From positions 62,001 to 126,000 of the forward strand of contig JAWKTM010000017.1 of assembly GCA_041399085.1 (NCBI GenBank): a stretch of DNA of 64,000 nt, read 5' to 3'. Made by a program: the position numbers and the translations under genes. Origin of the DNA: JAWKTM01 sp041399085. GTDB taxonomy: Bacteria; Planctomycetota; Planctomycetia; Pirellulales; Pirellulaceae. The notes beneath the pieces were generated by a model, which was not told the origin of the DNA, did not search any database, and saw only the letters and a list, made by a program, of their open reading frames with translations. Shown piece by piece: positions 50,088 through 58,921 of this stretch (within the stretch, counting starts at the first letter, position 1; every line of letters begins with the position of its first letter).

Positions 50088-53000
50088 TTACGGCAATTCA
50101 TGAATCGTGCCATGAACGATCCGGTCGAAATCATATCCTTCCGAGCTTCGCAGTCGGCACCGCAGTTCGTAACACCAAGTGGGGTGAAGATCGGGGACGG
50201 CAAGAATCAACGTCTTGCGATCGGCGGAAAGTGTCACTGCGTTAACGGCGACGACATGTTCGTTAATATGAGGTGAGCCGTAATTCTTGGATCGCTTTAA
50301 GTCCCACGCCTTGAGCGCGAAACGGTCGATGTCGGCGGCGACTTGCGGGTCGAGTGGATCGCTGAATGTGAGTTCCATTCGTCCCTTCGTCGCAACGGCC
50401 TTGACGGGCATCGTCGCATCATGGCCTCGGTAGCGAATGCGAAACAGGCCGCCCTCGCGAGTTTGCTGGCTGCTGCCCCACGCGAACAGTCCGCAAACAT
50501 AAAGTTGATCATCGAAGGGGCTAAACCTTCCGCGCATCGTGCCGGTGGGAAATTGTCCGATAGGAAGTTCGCACATGCCTCCCTGGACGCGATCGCCGCC
50601 AGGCAGGTGCTCGTGTGGCACGGTGAACACCTTTCCATAGCCGTAAGAGAGGTTGAGCAACGTTCCGGCGAGGTTGCCCCAGCGGTCTGGCGGCACCCAC
50701 AATAATTCCGAGGGAGATCGGTCGAACGCATTGGTAATCCAGCACAATGGCGGCTGCATGGCGTCGTCCGATTCGTCGGTAATATTATGGTACCCATACA
50801 TGTTTCCATAGAAACCGCCGGGTCGGACCCAGTTGATACGGTTTTTCGGATTCCAGTGTCCCTCCTGGTCAGTCACGATAAACGTCCCGTCTGGATTCAA
50901 GCAAACTCCGTTGGCGGCTCGAAAACCGACAGCCAGAATCTCCGTTCGGCTCCCATCGGGAGTGACGCGTAACAAGGTTCCGTGGTGGGGAACGAGCGCT
51001 GGCAATGCGTGGCGTGCCGACTTGGCATAATAGAAGTTGCCGGCTTCATCACGTTGAAGCCCCATGGCAAACTCGTGGAAATGTTCCGTCACTTGATGAT
51101 CATTGTTAAAACACTCATAAAAGTCGATCGTGCCGTCGCCGTTCGAGTCGCGAAGAATGGCAATTTGGTCGCGGCAAGTGACATAGACGGTGTCGTCGAC
51201 GATCTTCACGCCCAGCGGCTGAAACAACCCCGAGGCGATTCGCCGCCAAACAAGTGTCGCGACGGCCGTATCACTGGTGGACGCCTTATCAACTTGGCGC
51301 AGTCCCGAGACCTCATAGATGTCGCCGTCCCACGTGGAAACAGCCAAGCGATCTCCGTCCGAGAAGAAGTCGAGGCCGGACAGACGAAGACGCGCCAACC
51401 AAGGATTCGTTGCGGGGGCGGCTAGCGTGTCGATGGCGAATCCATGCTCGTTGAACTCGCCCCGCTGCACGGGCACTGGCAAAATCTCGGGCCACAATGG
51501 CACGGCGGCCGGCATTTGTGGTCGCCGCTCGGGAATGACTGTGGACTCGACGACGCTTCGCGCCAGTGCATCCACCGCCTGGATAGTGTGCGGAGTATCC
51601 GACGATGAGATCCACACACTGAGCTGCCGTGGGGATTCGGATGGCGGAATGGTGAGGCAAAGGCGGTTGCCTTGCTGAAGAAATTTGCAGTCCTTCGTGT
51701 CTCCTATGAGACCGCATTGAATTACGGGGGATGGCGAGCGACGAGGTTCGTTCGAGCTCACGAAACGAAGGGGCGTCGTTGGCAAAGGCTGTTCGTTCGT
51801 AGCGGAACGGACGTCGCTTTCCCCCAGCCAGTGACCACGCAAGGAATCCGTGGAAGGCCGCGACGCCATTAGCTCATCCGTGTCCAATGCCCGTTGGTAA
51901 AACTTGACGTTTCGGATTGATCCAAGGAAAGCGGTTGGATTGGGGAAATTCGGAGCACCGTAGCCGATTCTAAGCACGGAGCGTTCTAGCGGTTGTTTGG
52001 GGGCCAGTTCACGTTTGCCAACGGATTTCCCATCGACGAACAGCTCCGCAAGTTTCGACTTCTTGCGCCACACGAGGGCCACCTCGTGCCACTTTCCGTC
52101 ATCAATGCGTCGGCTGGATTGCAAGACACCGACCCAACCGATGTCATACGCGAGACGACCGCCGCGCAGAAAGACCACCATGCCGTTTGGCGCCCATTTA
52201 TTGGTAGGGCTTGTGTTGCAAAAGATCGTTCCATCTTGCTTCGTCTGAATGCGGGCCGTGAGCGTGAAATCCTCCGTGGCCATGTTAACCGTGGGCGGAG
52301 TGTCGACTTCGAGCCAACCCGAGCCAGTAAATGTGCCGTGTAGCTCGGCGCGTTCCCCGACGTCCGAATCGTCGCCGGATGATGCGGAAGGAGCGAACTT
52401 GACAAGTGTCTCGGAAACGGAAGCGACGTGTTGTTGGTCATTTTCCGCGGTTGCAACGAGCAATGTATGTGATTGGGATGTTGCGGCGAGCTCGAACGTG
52501 CGGAGGAACACCGATTGGGGCGACGGCGTCCGCTCGGTCGTGGCGTTGGTAGATTGAGAGGATGGAAGCGGAAAACCGGCGAAACGCTCACGCACTTCCA
52601 TGTCGCCAATGCGATACGCCACGATGGGTTCATCATGGGACTGATAGAGCCCGTGGTATTTTGCCCAGGAACGTGGGAGCGGACCGTATCGCTTCCCATC
52701 GCGACCTTCCACCCGGTCGGAGTCGTCGAACGAACCAGTTGCCGGGTTAGCCCAGCCAGGGCCGTTGGGGTTGCCAAACAGTTGTTCGCCGACCAAGTGC
52801 GGGTGAGCCTGATGGCGACCATCGAAATGGATTCCCTGCCAGTCGATGAAGCGAGCGTCCGACTGGGATGTGTGTGTCCAACCAGCAGCGACTCGCATGG
52901 TATCGTGATCGAACAATATCCATTGATTGCCTTTCGAAACCCCGCCCGGTCCACGATCCAATCTTATGGCCAGCCCCTTGTAGGCGATGTTGTTGCCGTC

Positions 53001-54128
53001 GTTTCCAGCTTCGATGGTGTTAAACATCCAGGGGCCGTAGTTCATGTCGCTCCAAGGGGCGAAGTCGACGGGATCGGGCCCGCGGGTGTCGCCCGTTGGC
53101 AACGAGGCGAGATAGGCGTCCGTGATTGGGAGAAATTGCGATGGATTGTGAGATTTCAGAAACGTTTCGCGTACATAATGGATGACATCATATTTCTGTT
53201 GCGGCACCATCCACGTTTGCGGCACCATCAAACCAAAACCATGTGTGAGGGTGCGGTACATGGAGTACGGGTCGTTTCCATTACGAAACTTGCCTTCCGC
53301 AAACCGAAGCGCTGTCGGCAGAGACCCAGGTTGCTGGACGGTGCCGTGACAGTTTTGGCACACGCGGCTGTAAATGCGTTCGCCGCGCTCGAAGGCCGTT
53401 TGATCGAGGTCGCGGAGGAGCGAGGCGTGATCCAATCGCGACTCGTACTCGGGCAATTGCAAGCTGACTAAGTGCGGCGGCGGTTGTAACGTTTTGGCGC
53501 GGGCGACGCCTCCGTCGCGAATTTCCAGCACATAGCGAACGAGATCGAGAAACTGTTCGCGCGTTTGCAACGCGTTGACCATTCCCTCGGGCATAATGGA
53601 TTGCGTTGCTGGAATGATTTCGTCGATGTCGCCCGCGGGGACTCGGAGTTCTTGGCGCGTGGAACTGTCGCGAAGCAACAGTTCGGAGTTCGCGTCGCCA
53701 GAGACTTTGATGCCCGTCAACAATCGACCATCGGCCAGCAGCAGTCGCGTGGTCTCGAAGCCTTCGCGCAAGTAGGCCGACGGTTTAAGGATCGATTCGA
53801 CAACGTCCCCATCGGTCGATCGGCTGCGCTGTTTCAGTGTTGTGAGATTGGGGCCGAGATTCAGGTCCGCCTTGTCGGGTTCGGTAACGGAGTGGCATTT
53901 TGCGCAGCCCAGCGTGGCTTGGTGAAAGAGAATGGCGCCGCGGCGCGGATCGCCGAGGGTACGCGCGTCGCGCACCAACGTATCGACGGGCTCGGACCGC
54001 AGACGCTCGTCCAGCGTTTGTCCGGCGGCGGTCGAGCACCACGCGGATTCCAATATCGCGGCGATCAGGACAACGCCAACACAGGCAAGACGGCTATATC
54101 GGAACGTGAGTTTGCGCGAGCCAAACAT
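50088..54128 (-). CDS. Giant secreted cytochrome c / LamG / beta-propeller protein
   Basis: A 1346-aa exported protein. A signal segment (about 14-35) is followed by a mono-haem domain with C75-A-K-C-H79, which carries the planctomycete haem-binding features (L-N-L-G-P-N-L-T and R-E-G-F-E-T). A second mono-haem site is C257-Q-N-C-H261. A region with the D-F-A-P-W-S-D-M-N-Y-G-P-W phrase (about 335-520) resembles DUF6797. A LamG/ConA-like domain covers about 590-760 (D-F-T-L-T-A-R-I-Q-T-K). The last about 450 residues form a propeller of the membrane-bound dehydrogenase type (G-L-D-F-F-S-D-G-D-R-L-A-V). It may bind a glycan and pass electrons from its oxidation. GGAG lies 8 bases before the ATG at 54128. 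It heads the sulfatase-GH cluster. Confidence 0.88.
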   Translation of the reverse strand: MFGSRKLTFRYSRLACVGVVLIAAILESAWCSTAAGQTLDERLRSEPVDTLVRDARTLGDPRRGAILFHQATLGCAKCHSVTEPDKADLNLGPNLTTLKQRSRSTDGDVVESILKPSAYLREGFETTRLLLADGRLLTGIKVSGDANSELLLRDSSTRQELRVPAGDIDEIIPATQSIMPEGMVNALQTREQFLDLVRYVLEIRDGGVARAKTLQPPPHLVSLQLPEYESRLDHASLLRDLDQTAFERGERIYSRVCQNCHGTVQQPGSLPTALRFAEGKFRNGNDPYSMYRTLTHGFGLMVPQTWMVPQQKYDVIHYVRETFLKSHNPSQFLPITDAYLASLPTGDTRGPDPVDFAPWSDMNYGPWMFNTIEAGNDGNNIAYKGLAIRLDRGPGGVSKGNQWILFDHDTMRVAAGWTHTSQSDARFIDWQGIHFDGRHQAHPHLVGEQLFGNPNGPGWANPATGSFDDSDRVEGRDGKRYGPLPRSWAKYHGLYQSHDEPIVAYRIGDMEVRERFAGFPLPSSQSTNATTERTPSPQSVFLRTFELAATSQSHTLLVATAENDQQHVASVSETLVKFAPSASSGDDSDVGERAELHGTFTGSGWLEVDTPPTVNMATEDFTLTARIQTKQDGTIFCNTSPTNKWAPNGMVVFLRGGRLAYDIGWVGVLQSSRRIDDGKWHEVALVWRKKSKLAELFVDGKSVGKRELAPKQPLERSVLRIGYGAPNFPNPTAFLGSIRNVKFYQRALDTDELMASRPSTDSLRGHWLGESDVRSATNEQPLPTTPLRFVSSNEPRRSPSPVIQCGLIGDTKDCKFLQQGNRLCLTIPPSESPRQLSVWISSSDTPHTIQAVDALARSVVESTVIPERRPQMPAAVPLWPEILPVPVQRGEFNEHGFAIDTLAAPATNPWLARLRLSGLDFFSDGDRLAVSTWDGDIYEVSGLRQVDKASTSDTAVATLVWRRIASGLFQPLGVKIVDDTVYVTCRDQIAILRDSNGDGTIDFYECFNNDHQVTEHFHEFAMGLQRDEAGNFYYAKSARHALPALVPHHGTLLRVTPDGSRTEILAVGFRAANGVCLNPDGTFIVTDQEGHWNPKNRINWVRPGGFYGNMYGYHNITDESDDAMQPPLCWITNAFDRSPSELLWVPPDRWGNLAGTLLNLSYGYGKVFTVPHEHLPGGDRVQGGMCELPIGQFPTGTMRGRFSPFDDQLYVCGLFAWGSSQQTREGGLFRIRYRGHDATMPVKAVATKGRMELTFSDPLDPQVAADIDRFALKAWDLKRSKNYGSPHINEHVVAVNAVTLSADRKTLILAVPDLHPTWCYELRCRLRSSEGYDFDRIVHGTIHELP

Positions 54129-54478
54129 GAGATCTCCACGGAATCGGATAGCTGGTCGAGTTGAACGAAGGGGCTTGTCTGGCCCAGCGACGGAATGCGA
54201 GTTGCGGCCGTGTGCCCCATCGTAATCCGAACGCGACGGGGATGGGCGTTTCGGAACGTGCCGAAGGCCGACGATCGCCAATGCCTGCTGAGAATGGGAA
54301 GCTCCCGCACCGATCGGCGCCATTTGTCACGCCTTTGTAACGACCCACGAACAGCCCGGAAACTTTTCTTGTCGGGTTCTCGTCTATTCGGGTACGCTGA
54401 CGTAATGAACGCCACCTTGGCGTTGGCGAGCAGGCCGCCGATGCCAACGAACTCTCCGTTGTAGAAAGGAATTTCGCG
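54129..54478. other. Divergent intergenic region, no gene seen
   Basis: A 350-bp gap between the giant cytochrome gene (minus) and the VIT/vWFA gene (plus). It marks the switch from A/T-richer accessory DNA back to typical GC. Both promoters must lie here, but no clear promoter, operator or repeat was found. Confidence 0.4.
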
Positions 54479-56917
54479 ATGAACGCGCGACGCATCACCC
54501 AGGCGTGGTTGGGGGCTTTCGCCATTCTGTTGTTAGGCTGGTCGGTTCCGGCTTTCGGACAGGGTGTGCTGATTATTGTCGACCCAGTTCACCCGACGCC
54601 GCTGCCCCGCCCGATCATTCGCACGCGGCCGCAGCCGGTCGAGCAGTCGTACAAGATCAAAGAGCTGACGATCAACGGTCGCATCAACGACCAGGTGGCT
54701 CGCGTTCAGGTGACTCAATCGTTCGTGAACACCGGCAGCCGGCAGATGGAAGTCAGCTTTTGCTTTCCGCTGCCTTATGACGGGGCGATCGACCAGATGA
54801 CGTTCATGGTCGACGGCAAGGAATACGAAGCCAAGCTGCTGGCCGCCAAGGAGGCTCGTTCGATTTACGAAGGCTACATCCGGCGGAATCAAGACCCGGC
54901 GTTGTTGGAGTGGATGGGGACCGGGATGTTCAAGACCAGTGTCTTTCCGGTGCCGCCGGGAGCCGAACGCAAAGTGACGATTCGCTTCTCGCAGTTGCTT
55001 CGCAAGGACAGCCGGCTGACCGATTTTCTCTATCCGCTATCCACGGCGAAATACACGTCCCAGCCGATCGAGACCGTGACGATCAACGCTTCGATCGAAA
55101 GCACGGCGAAGCTGAAGAGCGTCTACAGCCCGACGCACGATGTCGAAGTGAATCGGAGCGACGATCATCACGCGACGGTTAAGTTCGAGGCCAAGAATCA
55201 CGTGCCGACCAGCGACTTCCGCCTGTTCTATGACACGTCGAAAGAGAAGGTCGGAGCCAGTGTCATCAGCTTCCGCCCGGACAATTCGGAGGACGGCTTC
55301 TTCCTGATGCTGGCCAGTCCCGAAATCCCGATGAAGACCGACGACCAGCCGGCCAAGACCGCCGTGTTCGTGGTCGATCGATCGGGCAGCATGTCGGGCA
55401 AGAAGATCGAGCAGGCCAAGGACGCGCTCAAGTTCGTGCTGAACAATCTCCGCGACGGCGACCTGTTCAACATTATCGCCTACGACAGCAGCGTCGAATC
55501 GTTCCGGCCCGAGTTGCAGAAGTTCAACGACGAGACTCGCAAGGCCGCGCTGGGCTTCGTCGAAAGCATCTACGCTGGCGGCAGCACGAACATCAGCGGC
55601 GCGCTGACGCAGGCGCTCGACATGATCCAAGATCCCGATCGCCCGAATTACGTGGTGTTTCTCACCGACGGTCTGCCGACGGCTGGCGAGACCAACGAGA
55701 TGAAGATCGCCCAGATGACGAAGCAACACAACAAGCATCACGCGCGTGTGGTCAGCTTCGGCGTCGGCTATGACGTGAACAGCCGGTTGCTCGATCGCAT
55801 CTCGCACGACAACTATGGCCAGAGCGAATTTGTGCGGCCGGACGAAGACATCGAAGCGCACGTCAGCCGGCTCTATTCGCGAATCAGCTCGCCCGTGATG
55901 ACCGACGTGGCGGTCGACATCGATGTCGAGGGCGCCAAGGTCGAAGAGGGCAAGGCGATCAATCGCATTTACCCGCGTGAGGTCCACGATCTGTTCGCGG
56001 GCGAGCAGCTTGTGATGGTCGGTCGCTATCGAAAGCCGGGCGAGGCCAAGGTCACGATTACCGGCAAAGTAGGCGACAACAACAAGAAGATGGACTTCCC
56101 GGCAAAGCTGGCCGAGTCGAGTTCGGACGACACCTACGCCTTCGTCGAGAAGCTGTGGGCGATGCGCCGCATCGGCGAGATCATCGACGAGCTGGATTTG
56201 AAGGGACAGAATCAAGAGTTGGTCGACGAGCTGGTTGCGCTGTCCACCCGGCACGGGATCCTGACGCCGTACACTTCGTTCCTGGCGGACGAAACCAGCA
56301 CGGTGAACGAGTTGGCCGACGCGCGTGGCAATGCCGTGCGAGCTCGCCGGATGTTGGATCAGCTAAGTGTCGCCGAGGGCCGCTCCGGTTTCGCACAGCG
56401 TGCCGAGAAGAAGTCGCTTCGCGAGGCGAACCAAGTGACGCAGAATTTCAGCCTGGAATCGGCTGAGAGCGCGGCGGATAGCTCGGCGGCCACGCCCGCG
56501 CCGGCTGCTACCGCGAGTCGACCATCGCGATCGGCCGGACGAGGCGGCTTCGGCGGCGGCGTGCCGACCGGGCCAGCCGGTGGGCTTCCGGGTGCGATGC
56601 CAGCCAACCAGCCGGCAGCGCCGAACGGCGTGGCCTATCGCGACATCGAGAACGATCGCGTCGTGGTGGCCGAGTCGGTTCAGGTGGTCGGCAACGAAAC
56701 GCTTTACAAGCGCGGCAACCTGTGGGTGGCCGAGAACGCGAAGGATGTCGATCCCGAAAAGGACAAGGCCAAGATCAAGACGATCAAGCGATTCAGCGAC
56801 GACTACTTCAAGCTGATCGCGGCCAACACGGCGTCCGAAAACTCCGTTCTCGCTCGTCAACAAGCGGGCGAAACGCTGCTCATCAAACTGCGCGGGCAAG
56901 CGTACCGCATTGAGTAA
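54479..56917 (+). CDS. Secreted VIT and vWFA domain protein
   Basis: An 812-aa exported protein (signal M-N-A-R-R-I-T-Q-A-W-L-G-A-F-A-I, cleavage about residue 28). The VIT domain (about 55-175) has F-V-N-T-G-S-R-Q-M-E-V-S-F-C-F-P-L-P and A-A-K-E-A-R-S-I-Y-E-G. The vWFA domain (about 290-465) shows a full metal site D300-R-S302-G-S304-M-S, plus Y-A-G-G-S-T-N-I and F-L-T-D-G-L-P-T. The family resembles inter-alpha-trypsin inhibitor heavy chains and marine-bacterial adhesion proteins. A flexible A/S/G/P-rich region (about 650-700) precedes a short C-terminal domain. GAAAGGAAT precedes the ATG. It likely acts in surface adhesion or protein-protein contact. A strong terminator follows. Confidence 0.92.
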   Translation: MNARRITQAWLGAFAILLLGWSVPAFGQGVLIIVDPVHPTPLPRPIIRTRPQPVEQSYKIKELTINGRINDQVARVQVTQSFVNTGSRQMEVSFCFPLPYDGAIDQMTFMVDGKEYEAKLLAAKEARSIYEGYIRRNQDPALLEWMGTGMFKTSVFPVPPGAERKVTIRFSQLLRKDSRLTDFLYPLSTAKYTSQPIETVTINASIESTAKLKSVYSPTHDVEVNRSDDHHATVKFEAKNHVPTSDFRLFYDTSKEKVGASVISFRPDNSEDGFFLMLASPEIPMKTDDQPAKTAVFVVDRSGSMSGKKIEQAKDALKFVLNNLRDGDLFNIIAYDSSVESFRPELQKFNDETRKAALGFVESIYAGGSTNISGALTQALDMIQDPDRPNYVVFLTDGLPTAGETNEMKIAQMTKQHNKHHARVVSFGVGYDVNSRLLDRISHDNYGQSEFVRPDEDIEAHVSRLYSRISSPVMTDVAVDIDVEGAKVEEGKAINRIYPREVHDLFAGEQLVMVGRYRKPGEAKVTITGKVGDNNKKMDFPAKLAESSSDDTYAFVEKLWAMRRIGEIIDELDLKGQNQELVDELVALSTRHGILTPYTSFLADETSTVNELADARGNAVRARRMLDQLSVAEGRSGFAQRAEKKSLREANQVTQNFSLESAESAADSSAATPAPAATASRPSRSAGRGGFGGGVPTGPAGGLPGAMPANQPAAPNGVAYRDIENDRVVVAESVQVVGNETLYKRGNLWVAENAKDVDPEKDKAKIKTIKRFSDDYFKLIAANTASENSVLARQQAGETLLIKLRGQAYRIE

Positions 56918-56943
56918 TTGAGTAATCGAGTAGCCGAGTAGCC
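56912..56943. repeat. Four-copy 8-bp tandem repeat over the VIT gene stop
   Basis: Four units of GAGTAATT/GAGTAATC/GAGTAGCC/GAGTAGCC follow each other. The first contains the TAA stop of the VIT/vWFA gene (56915-56917). It looks like a small slippage-derived repeat. Confidence 0.75.
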
Positions 56944-56985
56944 GTGGCTTGCGTCGCTCGCGACGCGCCAGACGCCAACATTCGC

Positions 56986-57021
56986 GCGGCCCGGTCGTAT
57001 TTTTGCGACCGGGCCGCTTTT
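56986..57021 (+). terminator. Rho-independent terminator after the VIT/vWFA gene
   Basis: GCGGCCCGGTCG (56986-56997) pairs perfectly with CGACCGGGCCGC (57006-57017) around an 8-base A/T-rich loop, followed by TTTT. The 12-bp stem lies 69 bp after the stop codon, and so ends that transcript. Confidence 0.88.
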
Positions 57022-57225
57022 GTTGGCTTCGTCGTAACCGAACGCGAGCAAGCGTTCCCGTTCTCGCCGACGTCTCAACTCGCCGCTCGCCCGACCGCGT
57101 CGCGAGCGGCTTCACGCGGCCCGCACGCGACGCCACGCCGTTGATTCGAGCGTCGTCGCACCCAAATCGCCTGTAAAAACGGACCAAATCTCGCGCAAAA
57201 CGCGTCAGGCACCTGCGCAACGCGC

Positions 57226-57477
57226 CATTGCGACTGTAAAACCGTCCATTGCGGCTAACACATCAATCATTGCTGATGTAAAACGTCGCAATCCTGCTGT
57301 CATATGGATCGTTGTTCATGTCAAAAGCGTCATGGCACCGAACACATCGACCATTGCTGATGTAAAATGCAACAGTGTCGCGGTAATATGAACCGTGATT
57401 CATGTAATGTGCGCCGTTGCTACCGACACATCAGTCGTTGCTGATCTGTTGATTCATGCGTCGAAGCCCGCATCGGC
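57226..57477. repeat. Six-unit tandem array with 42-bp period and 84-bp super-period
   Basis: Units start at 57226, 57268, 57310, 57352, 57394 and 57436, each exactly 42 bp. They alternate between a CATTGCTGATGTAAAA type (57268, 57352) and a CGT(T/G)-TTCATGT type (57310, 57394). The ACACATC tag of every second unit recurs at exactly 84 bp (57258, 57342, 57426). Read on the minus strand the units encode a 14-residue pattern (such as I-D-V-L-A-A-M-D-G-F-T-V-A-M) broken by in-frame TGA codons, so it is not an intact gene now. It lies in the 717-bp gap before the PH-domain protein gene; the stretch 57022-57225 shows little else. Confidence 0.85.
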
Positions 57478-57634
57478 CGTACTCGCCGGCACGCGGCTCC
57501 AGCGCGAGTCTCACGCCGCTGTGGCAAGCTCCACTTTCGCCAACGCGCCCCCTTGCGTTTCACGGTCCGAAGTTGACCGATATAATGACGCCGCTTCATT
57601 CTCCAAAGCCCGTCACCTAGCTGGAAAGTCAACG

Positions 57635-58285
57635 ATGCAATGCCCCGCTTGTTCCGCTGAAGTCGACCCGGCCGCCGTTTTCTGCCACAAATGCGGCGCT
57701 CGCCTGGACGAAGCCGCCTCGGACTCGGCCGGCGGCGAAGGTCTGTCGCCGTCGGGGCAGAAGCTGCAACAAATCGCACAGAACCGCAAGGAAGTCGACC
57801 TGGACCCGGAAAAGGAACTCTGGACCGGCGGCTACTCGGGCAAAGCGATGCTGGGCACGTGGATTTTGACGACGGTCGTGTCCGTCGGCGCGATCGTGCT
57901 GGGCGTGATCTTTGGCGGACCTCCCGGCGGATTGATCGGCGCGGGCATCGCCGTCGTGGCCTTTATCATCGCCGGCCTGATCCTGGCCGCGAAAAAGCTG
58001 AACGTGCATTACGAGCTGACCAGCCAGCGTTTCATCCACAAATCCGGCATCCTTCGCCGCACGACCGATCGCATCGAAGTGATCGACATGGACGACGTCA
58101 CCTATGAGCAAGGCATCGTCCAACGCATGCTGGGCGTCGGCACGATCAAGATTACGTCCAGCGACCGCAGCCATCCCGAGTTGGTGCTGCAAGGCATCGA
58201 CGACGTGGCCCGCGTCGCCGGGATGATCGACGACGTTCGCCGTCTGGAACGCCGCCGCCGCGGCATTCACATCGAAGCGATTTAG
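57635..58285 (+). CDS. Zinc-ribbon, membrane and bPH (DUF304-like) protein
   Basis: A 216-aa membrane protein. The N-terminus is a zinc ribbon (C-P-A-C ... C-H-K-C, residues 3-21). A linker precedes two hydrophobic helices (about 68-110; W-I-L-T-T-V-V-S-V-G-A-I-V-L-G and I-A-V-V-A-F-I-I-A-G-L-I). The C-terminal half is a bacterial PH domain of the DUF304/YdbS type: Y-E-L-T-S-Q-R-F-I-H-K-S-G-I-L-R-R-T-T-D, then I-D-M-D-D-V-T-Y-E-Q-G-I. Such proteins have no assigned function. GGAAAG lies 8 bases before the ATG at 57635; the open frame upstream runs into the tandem array and is non-coding. purE follows after about 110 bp. Confidence 0.88.
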   Translation: MQCPACSAEVDPAAVFCHKCGARLDEAASDSAGGEGLSPSGQKLQQIAQNRKEVDLDPEKELWTGGYSGKAMLGTWILTTVVSVGAIVLGVIFGGPPGGLIGAGIAVVAFIIAGLILAAKKLNVHYELTSQRFIHKSGILRRTTDRIEVIDMDDVTYEQGIVQRMLGVGTIKITSSDRSHPELVLQGIDDVARVAGMIDDVRRLERRRRGIHIEAI

Positions 58286-58393
58286 CGGCCGGCGGGCGTC
58301 TCGGTAGCGGCGGCGAGCGACGCGGCTACAATCGCAACCGACCACCGACTTCGATTTGATATCGCGATCAACCGTCCGTAGGAGAACGTCATC

Positions 58394-58921
58394 ATGCCCC
58401 AGAATCCCGGTTCCGAGGACCCCAACCACCAATCGCCGGGCGAGCCGATCGTGGGCGTGATTATGGGCAGCCAGTCGGATTGGGAGACCATGCGACATGC
58501 GTCCGAGATTTTGGAGCAATTCGGCGTGCCGCACGAACGCCGCGTGGTCTCGGCCCACCGCACTCCGGAATGGATGTGTGAGTATGCGAAGACCGCCGAA
58601 CAGCGAGGACTAAGAGTCATCATTGCCGGCGCGGGCGGAGCGGCTCACTTGCCCGGCATGGTCGCTTCGCAAACCGAATTGCCGGTGTTAGGCGTTCCCG
58701 TTCAGAGCCGAGCGTTACAAGGTCTCGATTCTTTGTTATCCATTGTGCAAATGCCCGGCGGCATTCCAGTCGCCACGCTGGCGATCGGTGAAGCGGGGGC
58801 CAAAAATGCCGGACTGTTAGCGGTGCGAATCTTGGCCGTGGAAGATGCCACATTACGCGAGAAGCTGCGCCAACACCGAGCGGCACAATCCCAAGCCGTG
58901 ATGGAAGGCTCCGTACTATGA
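58394..58921 (+). CDS. purE: N5-carboxyaminoimidazole ribonucleotide mutase
   Basis: A 175-aa class I PurE, which moves the carboxyl group of N5-CAIR to C4 in purine synthesis. Active-site blocks are complete: G-S-Q-S-D-W near residue 24, V-V-S-A-H-R-T-P near residue 52, and I-I-A-G-A-G-G-A-A-H-L-P-G-M near residue 75. P-V-L-G-V-P-V follows. An extra N-terminal 15 residues are seen. AGGAG lies upstream. The gene overlaps purK (ATGA), the usual purEK arrangement. Confidence 0.96.
   Translation: MPQNPGSEDPNHQSPGEPIVGVIMGSQSDWETMRHASEILEQFGVPHERRVVSAHRTPEWMCEYAKTAEQRGLRVIIAGAGGAAHLPGMVASQTELPVLGVPVQSRALQGLDSLLSIVQMPGGIPVATLAIGEAGAKNAGLLAVRILAVEDATLREKLRQHRAAQSQAVMEGSVL

Noticed and set aside
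57226..57477. CRISPR array
   Set aside because: The 42-bp units abut one another and drift along their full length. Repeat and spacer parts cannot be separated, and no cas genes are near.
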